Shown: positions 26,716-35,849, counted from the stretch's first letter. The stretch is DNA of 64,000 bases from Salinisphaera dokdonensis (GCF_040361215.1 NZ_APND01000005.1:124001-188000); one strand, 5' to 3'. Made by a program: numbers and translations. The notes: generated from the letters alone by a model not told the origin.

Positions 26716-27516
26716 CTACCACTGCGCGCGCAAACGCTTGCGCACTTCGACCGAGGCTTGTCGGCCGGGATTCAAACGCGAGCCCAGATCGCGCGTGTCG
26801 GCGATATCGGCGAGCGCGTCCGCCAGTGCGGTACGCGCGGATTCGATATCGACCGGCGCGGGCGCCTGTGCGTTCTCGACACGGAACAGGCGATAAAGCA
26901 GGCCGAGGCTGTCGAAGCTGCGGATATCGTAGGCCATGGGCGTAATGGTCTTTGCCAGCGTTTCCACGCCCTCGACCGTGCGCTGCGTGACCCGTGCCGC
27001 GGCCTGTTTGCCCATCGCGTGGACTTCCACGCCGTCATCGTCGAGCGCGATCAGACGATTGGCCTGGTAGCCGTGGGCCAGGAAGGCCCCTGACATGGCC
27101 TTGCCGACGATCAGGCCGATCACCGGATGGCCGGCCGCACGCGCCTGCGCGTAGGCCTCCACGGCGGCAGCCAACGCCTGGTGTATCCCGAACGCTTCTT
27201 CGCTGCGGCCATACGCCTGGCTCGGCACATCGATCACGGCGACGATCGGTCGCTTGTCTTCGCTGTCCCGATCCGCGGCGCAGACCTCGCGCACGGCCTG
27301 GGCGATGGCCCAGCCCTGCTCCAGCCCGACTTCGCCGGCACGCGCCCGAACGAACGCGCTGTCAGGGTCCGGCACCACCGCGATATAGCGCGCGGAATGC
27401 CCGGCCAGCGGCGCATCGACCACGCGCACGCTGGCGGGATAGCCGTCGACCGGAGCTGCTTTATCCGTAAGCGCATCGAGCCAAGTCCGGCCGCGTTGAG
27501 ACGGATGGTCGTTCAT
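26716..27516 (-). CDS. mdcE: Malonate decarboxylase gamma subunit
   Basis: This 266-residue protein has a crotonase-like carboxyltransferase fold. The core VAVIDVPSQAYGRSEEAFG is followed by GHPVIGLIVGKAMSGAFLAHG, the oxyanion-hole segment of the carboxyltransferase superfamily. With MdcD it forms the decarboxylase that releases CO2 from malonyl-S-MdcC to give acetyl-S-MdcC. Its start overlaps the end of mdcD by 4 bp (ATGA), indicating translational coupling and equal stoichiometry. Confidence 0.93.
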   Translation of the reverse strand: MNDHPSQRGRTWLDALTDKAAPVDGYPASVRVVDAPLAGHSARYIAVVPDPDSAFVRARAGEVGLEQGWAIAQAVREVCAADRDSEDKRPIVAVIDVPSQAYGRSEEAFGIHQALAAAVEAYAQARAAGHPVIGLIVGKAMSGAFLAHGYQANRLIALDDDGVEVHAMGKQAAARVTQRTVEGVETLAKTITPMAYDIRSFDSLGLLYRLFRVENAQAPAPVDIESARTALADALADIADTRDLGSRLNPGRQASVEVRKRLRAQW

Positions 27517-28382
27517 GAGCTGCTCCCGGTTGTCCCGAATTCTTCGGTTTTGAACGCTTCCCGTACCCAGCCCGCTTCGGCGCGTCGCGCGGGATCGATG
27601 GAGCGCAGGCGCTTCAGGCTCGCGTCGATCTCCTGGGTACGCGCCAACGCGCGTGCGGGCTCGGCTACCGCACGGGTGATCTGTACAGCGATCGCCTGCG
27701 CGTCGTCGTTGCAGAGCGTTTCCGTCAGACCCGTTGCATGGCGCTGGGCGCCACCGGTCAGGCTCCAGATCATCGGCCGATCACGCGAATCGAACTCGTC
27801 GACACCCGCTTCCTGCTCGATCACCTGCGGGCCATTGAGGCCCAGGCGCGCTTCGCGGGTGACGATGAGTTCCGAACACAGTCCAGCCGCAATCGACATG
27901 CCGCCAAAGCAACCGACAGGGCCGGTGATCACGCCGACTACCGGCACGTGGGCCCGAAGTGCGACGATCGCGGCATGAATTTCGGCGATGGCCGCGAGGC
28001 CGCAGTTGGCTTCCTGCAAGCGTACGCCGCCGGTTTCCAGCAACAGCACAGGCACGACCGGCTTGCCGGCGCGCGCGTCTTCGAGTGCCAGTTCCAGCGC
28101 GCCGGCGATCTTGGCGCCGCCGACTTCGCCCATCGATCCACCCTGGAAGGCCGGCTCGATCGCCGCGCAGACGACGTCCGTACCATCGATGGTGCCGCGC
28201 GCAATCACCACGCCGTCGTCTGCCTGGGTGACGATGTCCTGCAGACCCAGCCAGGGTGAGCGCAGGCGCTCGAAGGGGTCGAGCAGTTCTCGCATGCTGC
28301 CCTCGTCGAGCAGCCCGGAAACCCGGGCACGCGCGCTGCGCTCGACAAAGCTTTCGCGTTCGATAAGTGCTGCGGTATTCAT
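27513..28382 (-). CDS. mdcD: Malonate decarboxylase beta subunit
   Basis: This 289-residue protein of the carboxyltransferase superfamily contains the segments FVERSARARVSGLLDEGSMR, GGSMGEVGGAKIAGALE and VLLLETGGVRLQEAN typical of MdcD. It pairs with MdcE in the biotin-independent decarboxylation of malonyl-S-ACP. The start codon shares one base with the mdcC stop, and the stop overlaps the mdcE start, so the three are translationally coupled. Confidence 0.93.
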   Translation of the reverse strand: MNTAALIERESFVERSARARVSGLLDEGSMRELLDPFERLRSPWLGLQDIVTQADDGVVIARGTIDGTDVVCAAIEPAFQGGSMGEVGGAKIAGALELALEDARAGKPVVPVLLLETGGVRLQEANCGLAAIAEIHAAIVALRAHVPVVGVITGPVGCFGGMSIAAGLCSELIVTREARLGLNGPQVIEQEAGVDEFDSRDRPMIWSLTGGAQRHATGLTETLCNDDAQAIAVQITRAVAEPARALARTQEIDASLKRLRSIDPARRAEAGWVREAFKTEEFGTTGSSS

Positions 28383-28690
28383 CAGCCTGCTCCCGTGCCG
28401 GCGGCGTGTTCCATCGCCTGGGCGATACGCAGACGCACCACCGCAGGCGTGGCGCCGAAATCATTGATCTCCAGTGCGACGGCCGGCTGGTTCGCGTCTG
28501 CAAAGATACGGTTCACGACCGCCGTCCAGATATCGTTCACACCATCGACCGAGGTGTTGATCTCGACGGTTGAGCGGCCATCGGTGCCCGGCTCGAGCAG
28601 CACTTCGAGATCGCCCGAACCGACCACGCCGGCAAGCGCGCGGCGGCCGGCCGGCGCACCGGCTTTGTAATCAAGCGACAGTCGTTGCAT
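28382..28690 (-). CDS. mdcC: Malonate decarboxylase acyl carrier protein (delta subunit)
   Basis: This 102-residue carrier protein has the MdcC signature GVVGSGDLEVL. Ser25 in it is the site that receives 2'-(5''-triphosphoribosyl)-3'-dephospho-CoA. The C-terminal NDFGATPAVVRLRIAQAME matches the family. The start lies inside the 3' end of mdcB (20-bp overlap) and is fixed by the usual family N-terminus (MQRLSLDY). It carries the acetyl/malonyl group between MdcA and MdcDE. Confidence 0.93.
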   Translation of the reverse strand: MQRLSLDYKAGAPAGRRALAGVVGSGDLEVLLEPGTDGRSTVEINTSVDGVNDIWTAVVNRIFADANQPAVALEINDFGATPAVVRLRIAQAMEHAAGTGAG

Positions 28691-29615
28691 GAGCGTTCTC
28701 CTGTACAGGTTCGATAGACGCTCGCCGCCCGCCGAGCTGATTGCTGGCGGCTGTTTCGAGCGCGTCGATGAAAAGCGTGGCGGCCAGCAGGTCGGCGCTA
28801 CCACCGGGCGAGGCGTTCAGGGCAATGAGGTTGCGGTCGAGCCCCGCCAGCTCGCGCGCGCCGCGGCATGTACCGACGCCGCCGAGCTTGCCGATACGCG
28901 CAGCCTGTGACTGCATCGCGCGCAATCCCTCCAGGCCCGCGCGGCTGAGTACGCAGGTATCGTCGAGTACGCCCATGAGGGCGACCAGGGCATTCAATCG
29001 AGCAACGCGTTCGCTGCAGCCAGCCTTACGCCCCGCGCGCAGCGCCGGCAGGCCGGCGTCCACGATCTGGGCGAAACCACTCGCCGCCTCGCCACGCGCG
29101 CCGGCCACGCCGTAGTTGCGTATGGCCCTCTGGCCATTGGAACAACGCGCTGGCGACACGGCCGGGTCCTTGATGACCGCCATGCGCGCGACCCAGTCGA
29201 GCAGCACATCCGCTTTCCACCGACCCGGCTCGGCAGCGGCCGCGGACACCAGCAGGCCGAGGCACCAGATCGCCCCGCGATGGGTGTTCACGCCATTTGT
29301 CGCCAGCAGCATGCGGGCCTCGCTCTCACGCCCGAGCAGCCCGAGTTCGGCGCGTAGACGTACGAGATCGCGTTCGCGTGTGGCTGCCACGGCGGCGTCG
29401 TGGAAGCCCAGATGCAGCGCGTCGGCCGAGGCACGCATCAGCGCATGGGTCATGTCCTGATGCGCACCACTGTCACGGGCGTCGACCAGGCCCGGTTTGG
29501 GCGTGAGATCGACCTCTGCGCGCAAGGCATCGGTCGCCGTATCGGCCAGCATCGTAGCCAGCGTGCGGGCGCGCACGTCTACGCCGGCGTTACTACCATC
29601 ACTACCACCATCCAT
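28671..29615 (-). CDS. mdcB: Triphosphoribosyl-dephospho-CoA synthase
   Basis: This 314-residue protein of the CitG/MdcB family has the motifs EVDLTPKPGLVDARDSGAH and GVNTHRGAIWCLGLL and a GTCRGARELAGLD region near the end. It joins dephospho-CoA to ATP-derived ribose to make the prosthetic group precursor for MdcC. Its ATG overlaps the mdcA stop as TAATG. The extreme N-terminus (DGGSDGSN) is low-complexity, so a slightly later start is possible. Confidence 0.92.
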   Translation of the reverse strand: MDGGSDGSNAGVDVRARTLATMLADTATDALRAEVDLTPKPGLVDARDSGAHQDMTHALMRASADALHLGFHDAAVAATRERDLVRLRAELGLLGRESEARMLLATNGVNTHRGAIWCLGLLVSAAAAEPGRWKADVLLDWVARMAVIKDPAVSPARCSNGQRAIRNYGVAGARGEAASGFAQIVDAGLPALRAGRKAGCSERVARLNALVALMGVLDDTCVLSRAGLEGLRAMQSQAARIGKLGGVGTCRGARELAGLDRNLIALNASPGGSADLLAATLFIDALETAASNQLGGRRASIEPVQENAHATTVA

Positions 29616-31261
29616 TACCAGCTCCTGAAGCGTGCCGGCGGCTCGTAGAGCCCGCCCGACCAGTCGACCAGATCGGCGATGCTGCTGGCGGCCAGCTGTG
29701 ACCGCGTCGCCTCGGTACGGCTTACGCCGAGATCCTCGGGGAAGCGAATCTTGTCCTGTTCGCGCAGCCGGCGCGTTGTGGCCGGATCTGCGCTCAGGCC
29801 CAGTGGCGTAACACCGGCAACGGCCGCGATCATCGCGCGACGTTCGTCCAGCGATTCGGCCTTGTACAGATAGGCCAGCCCCTCTTCCGTGAGCAGATGC
29901 GTCGTATCGTCGCCATAGACCATGACCGGGGCGAGATCGAGCTTGGCTTTTTGGGCCACCGTGACCGCATCGAGCTGGTCGACAAACGTCGGGTTCAGTC
30001 CGGCCTGAAAGGTTTCGACCATCTGCACGACGAGTTTGCGCCCGCGCGCCATCGGGTCGTTGTTCGGCGCGAGGTTCGCCCAGGCCGGCGTGGCATGACG
30101 ACGCCCGCGCGCGTCACAGCCGAGGTTCGGCGCACCGCCGAAACCGGATACGCGCGAGGTCGTCACGGTCGAGGAATTGCCGTCCGGATCCATCTGCAGG
30201 GTTGAGCCGATGAACATATCGGCGGCGTAATGGCCAGCGAGCTGACAGAAGGCGCGGTTGGAGCGCAGCGAGCCGTCCGCACCAGTGAAGAACACGTCCG
30301 GCCGCGCGGCGACATAGTTTTCCATGCCGAGTTCGGTGCCGAAGCAATGCACGGTCTCTACCCAGCCGGATTCGATTGCCGGGATCAATGTCGGGTGCGG
30401 ATTGAGCACCCAGTTCTTCGCAATCTTGCCGCGCAGGCCCAGCTTTTCACCGTAGGTCGGCAGCAGCAGCTCGATGGCCGCGGTATTGAAGCCGATGCCA
30501 TGATTGAGAGAGGTGACGCCGTGCTCGGCGTAGATGCCCTTGAGCGCCATCATCGCCATGAAGATCTGCACGTCGGTGATATGACGCGGATCGCGGGTGA
30601 ACAGCGGTTCGATATAGAACGGCTTGTCGGCCTCGACGACCACATCCACCCAGGAGCCGGGGATATCCACGCGATCCAGCTGCGAGACATCGTCGACGAT
30701 CTCGTTGGCCTGGGCGATGACGATACCGCCCGAAAACGCGGCCGCCTCGACGAGTGCCGGAGTGTCTTCTGTCGACGGGCCGGTATAGAGATTTCCGGCG
30801 CGGTCGGCCTTGAACGCCGCGGTGAGCACGATCTTGGGGATCAGGTCGACGAACAGCCGCGCATAGAGCTCGATATAGGTATGGATCGCGCCGACCTCGA
30901 TCACGCCGTCCATCATCAGCTGGCCGATACGATGGCTCTGGGTGCCGGAAAAGGCGAAATCGAGCTTTCTGGCGATGCCTTTTTCGAACACGGCTAGATG
31001 TTCGGGCCGGCCCACGCTGGGCTGGATCATATGCAGATCGTGCACGCGGTCCGGGTCGAGATCGGCAAGCGCTCGCGACAGGAAATCGGCCTGCTTCTGG
31101 TTGTTGCCCTCCGCGATCACGCGATCGCCCGAGCGAATCAGCGCGTGCAGTGCGTCCGGCACGCGTTCGCGGGCCAGCACTTTCGCGTCCAACCAGGGCG
31201 CGACACCGTCCATGCGTTCGCGCTTGTCGTCGCGCCGCGTCGTCCATTTGCGTTCGGTCAT
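29615..31261 (-). CDS. mdcA: Malonate decarboxylase alpha subunit (acetyl-S-ACP:malonate ACP transferase)
   Basis: This 548-residue protein is close in length to known MdcA. Characteristic segments are GDRVIAEGNNQKQADFLSRA, NLYTGPSTEDTPALVEA, EHGVTSLNHGIGFNTAAIEL and SRVSGFGGAPNLGCDARGR. It swaps the acetyl group on MdcC for malonate, releasing acetate. It is the first gene of the mdcABCDEGH operon, and its promoter must lie in the 125-bp gap shared with divergent mdcR. Confidence 0.95.
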   Translation of the reverse strand: MTERKWTTRRDDKRERMDGVAPWLDAKVLARERVPDALHALIRSGDRVIAEGNNQKQADFLSRALADLDPDRVHDLHMIQPSVGRPEHLAVFEKGIARKLDFAFSGTQSHRIGQLMMDGVIEVGAIHTYIELYARLFVDLIPKIVLTAAFKADRAGNLYTGPSTEDTPALVEAAAFSGGIVIAQANEIVDDVSQLDRVDIPGSWVDVVVEADKPFYIEPLFTRDPRHITDVQIFMAMMALKGIYAEHGVTSLNHGIGFNTAAIELLLPTYGEKLGLRGKIAKNWVLNPHPTLIPAIESGWVETVHCFGTELGMENYVAARPDVFFTGADGSLRSNRAFCQLAGHYAADMFIGSTLQMDPDGNSSTVTTSRVSGFGGAPNLGCDARGRRHATPAWANLAPNNDPMARGRKLVVQMVETFQAGLNPTFVDQLDAVTVAQKAKLDLAPVMVYGDDTTHLLTEEGLAYLYKAESLDERRAMIAAVAGVTPLGLSADPATTRRLREQDKIRFPEDLGVSRTEATRSQLAASSIADLVDWSGGLYEPPARFRSW

Positions 31262-31333
31262 GCTGTGTCCTGTCTTGCGGTCGGGCTGGCCTGCACGGCG
31301 CTCAAGTTAGAATGCGGCAGGCGGCGATTCAAT

Positions 31334-31346
31334 AAACCCGCCGTTT
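31334..31346. promoter_or_regulatory. Dyad in the mdcA-mdcR gap, candidate MdcR site
   Basis: AAAC-N5-GTTT lies in the middle of the 125-bp intergenic region between the divergent mdcA and mdcR genes, where LysR regulators normally bind. The match to a LysR T-N11-A box is loose, so this is a candidate only. Confidence 0.3.
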
Positions 31347-31386
31347 GGTTTGTTAACGTCGATTCTTCAGGCACGGGACGGCCATC

Positions 31387-32292
31387 GTGAGCAGCGACGA
31401 GATCACCCTGCGCAAGCTCGAGATATTTCTCGTGTTCATGCGCGAACGAAACCTGGCGCGTGCCGCCGAGGCGCTGTCGCTGTCGAGCGTGTCGGTGCAC
31501 AAGGCGATCCATTCGCTGGAAGCCGCGGTCGGTTGCCCGCTGTTCGCCCACCGTAGCCGCTCGCTGGAGCCGCTGGAGTCGGCCTTCGTGCTCGAACGCC
31601 ACGCCAGCGAGATCATCGAGCGCATTCAGCGCAGCGTCGACGAAACCCGTTCTGCGGCGGGCATCTCGCCGAGTATCTTCCGCATCGGCACGCTCTACTC
31701 GCTCACCGTGGCCGTGGTGCCGCGCATCATCAACGCCCTCAAGGAGAGCGTGCCGGACTGCGATATCGAACTCGTGCTCGGCTCCAATGCCGATCTCGAG
31801 GACAAGCTGCAGGCCGGCGATATCGATGTCGCGCTGATCTGCGTGCATGGCCTCGGCCGGCGCCGGCACCGCATCGTCAGACCGCTGTTCGACGACGAGA
31901 TCCATATCGCCAGTGCCGCGGCGGACGCGCCGCGCGCCTCGGCCATACCGGTCGACCTGCGGCAATACGACGGTGCGCCTTTCGTGATGCTGTCGCAGGA
32001 GTTCGCCACCGGCCGGGACAGCTATCGCATGTTCCTCGAAGCCGGCATCACACCAAGAGTCGTGCTGCGCGCCAACGACATCTTCACGCTGGCCAGCCTG
32101 GTCAAGGGCGGCGTGGGGCATGCCCTGCTGCCCAAGCGCATCGACGACATCTACCCTGGCGACCTCTCCTTTGCCCGGGTCGCACCGAACCAGCGCGTTA
32201 CGCAGACGTTGGGGCTGTGCTACCTGAAGTCGCGCGCCGCGGACGAGCGAATCGTCGCGCTGGAGGACGCCGCGGTCGCTGTTACCGGCTGA
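31387..32292 (+). CDS. mdcR: LysR-type regulator of malonate utilisation
   Basis: This 301-residue protein has an N-terminal winged helix-turn-helix (residues 8-67, LRKLEIFLVFMRERNLARAA onward) and a periplasmic-binding-protein-like effector domain. Its position, divergent from mdcA, is that of MdcR, which activates mdc genes when malonate is present. Unlike the most common LysR start, the recognition helix reads LSSVSVHKAIHSLE. It is convergent with madM, whose stop lies 31 bp beyond its own. Confidence 0.9.
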   Translation: MSSDEITLRKLEIFLVFMRERNLARAAEALSLSSVSVHKAIHSLEAAVGCPLFAHRSRSLEPLESAFVLERHASEIIERIQRSVDETRSAAGISPSIFRIGTLYSLTVAVVPRIINALKESVPDCDIELVLGSNADLEDKLQAGDIDVALICVHGLGRRRHRIVRPLFDDEIHIASAAADAPRASAIPVDLRQYDGAPFVMLSQEFATGRDSYRMFLEAGITPRVVLRANDIFTLASLVKGGVGHALLPKRIDDIYPGDLSFARVAPNQRVTQTLGLCYLKSRAADERIVALEDAAVAVTG

Positions 32293-32323
32293 CGCGGCGC
32301 CCCATAGATCGCCCGGCGACCGA

Positions 32324-33091
32324 TCAGCCGCCGAGCAGTGCACGCACCACCAGATACAGCACCGACGGGCCCAGCAGGCAGCCGAGACCGGTATAGAAAG
32401 TCGCGGTCATGGCTCCATACGGCACCAGCCGTGGATCGGTCGCCGCCAGGCCACCGGCCACGCCGCTGGTGGTGCCCATCATGCCGCCGAATACCAGCGC
32501 GGCCGAAGGATTGTTGAGCGAAATCGTGCGCGCCACCATCGGCGTCACAATCATCACCGAGATCGACTTCACAAGCCCAATCGCGATCGACAACGCGATC
32601 AGATCCGAACTCGCGCCGATCGCGGTACCGGTGATCGGCCCGACGATATAGGTCGCCGCGCCCGCGCCGATGGTCGTCACCGCGACCGGGTCGGTATAGC
32701 CGAATGCATAGGCGATCGCACCACCTAGAAAGAACGGCACGATGATGCCAACGAAAAGCGCGACCACGCCGTTCAGCCCGGCCTTGCGCAGTTCCTCGAC
32801 ATCCACGCCAAACGCAGTCGCCACGATGGCGAAATCGCGCAGCATGGAGCCGCCCATCAGGCCGATGCCGGAAAACAGAGCGACATCGGCGAGGCCGTCT
32901 TCACCGCCGGTCGAGACACCGCCGATATAGGACAGCACCAGGCCCACGGCGATCGCGATCGCCGAGCCGTGGATACGCCCGGCCGTGAGGTGCTTGGAAA
33001 CGAGATTACAGACCAGCATGAGCAGGCCAACGGCGGCAAACGCCGTGATCAGCCCATTACTGGCGAAGACATCCAGAAGACGTTCATTCAT
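32324..33091 (-). CDS. madM: Malonate transporter subunit MadM
   Basis: This 255-residue membrane protein with about eight helices opens MNERLLDVFASNGLITAF and has the glycine-rich stretch TTIGAGAATYIVGPITGTAI. Length and start match MadM. MadL and MadM together form a Na+-coupled malonate importer. The start overlaps the end of madL by 8 bp. The pair lies on the far side of mdcR from the decarboxylase genes, instead of at the end of the mdc operon as in pseudomonads. Confidence 0.9.
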   Translation of the reverse strand: MNERLLDVFASNGLITAFAAVGLLMLVCNLVSKHLTAGRIHGSAIAIAVGLVLSYIGGVSTGGEDGLADVALFSGIGLMGGSMLRDFAIVATAFGVDVEELRKAGLNGVVALFVGIIVPFFLGGAIAYAFGYTDPVAVTTIGAGAATYIVGPITGTAIGASSDLIALSIAIGLVKSISVMIVTPMVARTISLNNPSAALVFGGMMGTTSGVAGGLAATDPRLVPYGAMTATFYTGLGCLLGPSVLYLVVRALLGG

Positions 33092-33494
33092 CGCGAACAC
33101 CCCGCTCGTCTTCGATGTCGTCCAGCGGTACGGCGTACTTGCCCTTGCCCATCCGCGCAATCACCGGCACGAGCGCAAAGCTCACCGCGACCACCACAAG
33201 ACCGCCGACCAACGCGACCGGGCCGCCCGTAACGGCACCAACCACATTCTGGCTGGCCGCCATTGCGACGACGATCGGGATATACAGCGAACTCCAGAAT
33301 TCCACGCCACGCCGTGACGACACATCCAGACAGCCGGCCTTCTGTAGCCGATAGACCACGAAGACCAGCAGCAACATGGCCAAGCCCACCCCGCCCACGT
33401 TGGAACTCACGCCGATAGCGATACCGATCAGCTCGCCGATGACGTTGCCGGCCAGCATGCAGGCCGCCAGCAGCGCCACACCATAGATGACCAT
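33084..33494 (-). CDS. madL: Malonate transporter subunit MadL
   Basis: This 136-residue protein with about four helices starts MVIYGVALLAACMLAGNVIG and continues with SSNVGGVGLAMLLLV, both typical of MadL. The ATG at 33494 has a strong AGGAGGAG ribosome binding site. madM follows with overlap. The divergent-looking 290 bp upstream carry its own promoter, so the transporter genes are transcribed separately from mdcA-H. Confidence 0.9.
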   Translation of the reverse strand: MVIYGVALLAACMLAGNVIGELIGIAIGVSSNVGGVGLAMLLLVFVVYRLQKAGCLDVSSRRGVEFWSSLYIPIVVAMAASQNVVGAVTGGPVALVGGLVVVAVSFALVPVIARMGKGKYAVPLDDIEDERGVRDE

Positions 33495-33552
33495 GGCTCT
33501 CCTCCTACTGTTATTTGTTGTAGGCGGAGTGTCTGCAGTGAAGCAGCGCTCT

Positions 33553-33573
33553 ATCAACGAACGCGCTGTTAAT
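33553..33573. promoter_or_regulatory. Imperfect inverted repeat upstream of madL, candidate operator
   Basis: ATCAAC-N9-GTTAAT lies about 60-80 bp before the madL start. Size and spacing suit a LysR-type site, and MdcR is the obvious candidate, but it does not clearly share its arms with the mdcA-mdcR dyad. Confidence 0.3.
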
Positions 33574-33746
33574 GGTCTTATCCTGAACCTAATGCGCGCG
33601 CTGAATCAGCGACTTACGGAATCCACATACGACGATAGTCAAATACACCGGGCGGTATTTCCGTGCACAAGGAAGACGACATTCGTCGTGACTGCGTGCT
33701 TTACGGACTGCTAGGACATCCGGAACGCATTGCACGTCCGGAAACG

Positions 33747-33772
33747 AAAAAAGCCGCTCGGTGAGCGGCTTC
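33747..33772 (-). terminator. Rho-independent terminator of tRNA-Ala
   Basis: A 9-bp stem (AAGCCGCTC / GAGCGGCTT) with a 3-nt loop begins about 10 bp after the tRNA 3' end. On the minus strand it is followed by a run of six T. Confidence 0.9.
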
Positions 33773-33781
33773 TTCGATGTC

Positions 33782-33857
<76 letters not shown>

Positions 33858-33906
33858 GTTTTCTTGCCTGCTTACCTGCAAGCGAGCGGCGTATGATAGC
33901 AGGCTT

Positions 33907-34623
33907 ATGTCTGTTGCCAACCCCCTGCATTCAAACGAAGCTTTTCCGTCGCGCGACGACGATCTCACGATCGTGATCTTTGCGAAGGCCCCGATCCCCG
34001 GTCGTTGCAAAACGCGCCTCGCGCGCGGCGTGGGCAATACACGCGCGGCACGTATCTACCGTGCGATGCTCGAACACGCGGTTGCCAGCATCACCGGAGC
34101 TGCGCCCGGGCGCGCGATTCTTTCCTGTGCGCCGAATACCCGGCACCCGTTTTTTAAACACCTGGCTCGGCGCTATGGCGTGACCCGTTACCGCCAGGCG
34201 CAAGGGGATCTGGGCACTCGCATGGCCGACGGCATTCGTCGCGGGCTTGGCCCGAATCCTCGAGGCCCCGTACTGGTCGTGGGAAGCGATCAGCCCGAAC
34301 TCGGCGGTTCTTGGCTGGAACACGCCCGCAACGCCCTCGCGCGCGAGGGTAAAACGGCTTGGATGGCACCGACCGAAGATGGCGGGTACTGGGCAATCGG
34401 TCTGGATGGCGACACGCCGCGTGTTTTTCGCGGCCCGCGCTGGAGTACGCCGCGCGTGAGTACTGCCACGCGGACTGGGATGATGCGACTGGGCTTCGAC
34501 CACGCGGAAATCACCCCACGCAACGATATCGACGAACTACGCGATTGGCAGCGCCTCACGCCCAGGTTACGCACGCAGTTGTCTCGTCAGGCGACGATGC
34601 CCGGCATTCGTTTCAGACGATAA
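33907..34623 (+). CDS. DUF2064/TIGR04282-family glycosyltransferase-like protein
   Basis: This 238-residue protein has the family start IVIFAKAPIPGRCKTRLARG, then VLVVGSDQPELGG, with Asp in the metal/nucleotide-sugar binding position, and APTEDGGYWAIGL. TIGR04282 proteins have a GT-A-like fold. They are named for arsenosugar biosynthesis and are also found near selenium or radical-SAM genes; here no such partner is present. Members with isolated context have unknown substrates. Divergent from tRNA-Ala. Confidence 0.9.
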   Translation: MSVANPLHSNEAFPSRDDDLTIVIFAKAPIPGRCKTRLARGVGNTRAARIYRAMLEHAVASITGAAPGRAILSCAPNTRHPFFKHLARRYGVTRYRQAQGDLGTRMADGIRRGLGPNPRGPVLVVGSDQPELGGSWLEHARNALAREGKTAWMAPTEDGGYWAIGLDGDTPRVFRGPRWSTPRVSTATRTGMMRLGFDHAEITPRNDIDELRDWQRLTPRLRTQLSRQATMPGIRFRR

Positions 34624-34629
34624 TGCGAA

Positions 34630-34653
34630 GCGCCTCGCCGATCGGCGAGGCGC
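34630..34653. terminator. Perfect palindromic hairpin between convergent genes
   Basis: A 24-bp perfect palindrome (10-bp arms GCGCCTCGCC / GGCGAGGCGC around GATC) sits between the DUF2064 gene and the convergent M14 peptidase gene. It can fold on both transcripts and probably serves both; there is no T-run. Confidence 0.55.
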
Positions 34654-34662
34654 CATGTCTTG

Positions 34663-35844
34663 TCAGCCCGCGTCGGCGCTGGTATTGCCGGCGCTGGCCT
34701 GGCGTACGCTACGGAAGTAGCGATCCAGCCAACCGTTGAGATCGGTAAACATCTGCTTGATCTCGTCGTCGCTCGGCGGCTCGTCGGCGTCGTCGAGCTC
34801 GACGGTGATCACCGGAATCCCTTTCATACGGGAGGCGAAGTTGCCCAGCGACCCTGGATATACGCCGAGACGGTGCAGGTTGAGGCTGCCCATCTTCTGC
34901 GGCGCCGGGAAATCGCCGTCGTAGTCGAGCACGCCGTAGGGGGCATGCATCGAGATGATCACGTTGGGCTGAAACTCCTCGATTTGCTCGGATAGCCAGC
35001 GGTTCTCGGGCTCGCTGCCAGCGCTCTCGCCCGGGAATCGACGTTTCTCGAAACCGACGCGACGCCAGTAGTCGCGCGATTCCTTGGCCCAGCCCGCAGT
35101 CGGCAGGTTGCGGTTCAAATCGACGCCGTTCGCATTCACGCGGGTTGGCGGCTCGTGAAAAAGCCCGTCGGGATTCATGACGGGCGCCACACGCCATTCA
35201 TACCCGGTGCCCTCTTCGGCGATCATGTTCATCCAGCTGAACACGGTGCCGACCGAACTCAACTCGTCGCCGTGGGTGGCGGCGATCAACATCACGCGGC
35301 CAGAGCCCGGGCGCGAAGTTGCGTCGATCTGACGCACGATCAGCGGTCGGCCGTTGACCGACTTGTGACCGGAATCGGCGAACGCGCCGGACATGCAATC
35401 GCTGGACGCCACGCCATTCACGCGCTCGGCCAGACCACGACACCATTCGGCCACCACATCGCTGGGCGGAAGGCTCGACGCGGCGAGCTGCACGATACCG
35501 GTCCGCCCTGCGAGCTCCAGGCCGGGCATGAACTGGGGCTCGGCCGGCTCTTCGGGTTCGGCCGATTCGTTCGCAGCCGTCTGGTCGCTCGAATCGCTGC
35601 CTTCGATCTGCGTATCCGGCGAGGATTCGACCACACCCTGATCCTGACCGGAGTCGGCCATCTGGCCGGCCGCCGGCGCATTACGTTCGGGCGCCGATTC
35701 ATCATCCGAAAAATCGTAGGTGAGCATCACCGTCAGCAGCGCCACCAGCACCATGCTGCCGATCCAGCCCGCGACGAGCAGTCGTGCACTGGGATTGAGG
35801 CCGCCCTGTGCGCTGCCTTGTTTCTTGAACGATCCGTTAGCCAT
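34663..35844 (-). CDS. Membrane-anchored M14-family zinc carboxypeptidase (MpaA-like)
   Basis: This is a 393-residue protein. One N-terminal membrane helix (about 22-43) is followed by an acidic Asp/Glu/Ser linker to about residue 105 and then a peptidase domain. The zinc motif is ATHGDELSS (His and Glu), with the third ligand in ISMHAPYG. NANGVDLNRNLPT is the substrate-binding Asn-Arg region and ITVELDD carries the catalytic Glu. This matches MpaA-type murein peptide amidases, but an external location would suit peptidoglycan or peptide trimming outside the membrane. It follows the LOG gene by 5 bp, so they form an operon. Confidence 0.88.
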   Translation of the reverse strand: MANGSFKKQGSAQGGLNPSARLLVAGWIGSMVLVALLTVMLTYDFSDDESAPERNAPAAGQMADSGQDQGVVESSPDTQIEGSDSSDQTAANESAEPEEPAEPQFMPGLELAGRTGIVQLAASSLPPSDVVAEWCRGLAERVNGVASSDCMSGAFADSGHKSVNGRPLIVRQIDATSRPGSGRVMLIAATHGDELSSVGTVFSWMNMIAEEGTGYEWRVAPVMNPDGLFHEPPTRVNANGVDLNRNLPTAGWAKESRDYWRRVGFEKRRFPGESAGSEPENRWLSEQIEEFQPNVIISMHAPYGVLDYDGDFPAPQKMGSLNLHRLGVYPGSLGNFASRMKGIPVITVELDDADEPPSDDEIKQMFTDLNGWLDRYFRSVRQASAGNTSADAG

Positions 35845-35849
35845 GACAG

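Noticed and set aside
24424..27093. Long plus-strand frames across the MFS and mdc genes
   Set aside because: They lie opposite well-supported genes and show no domain or ribosome binding site.
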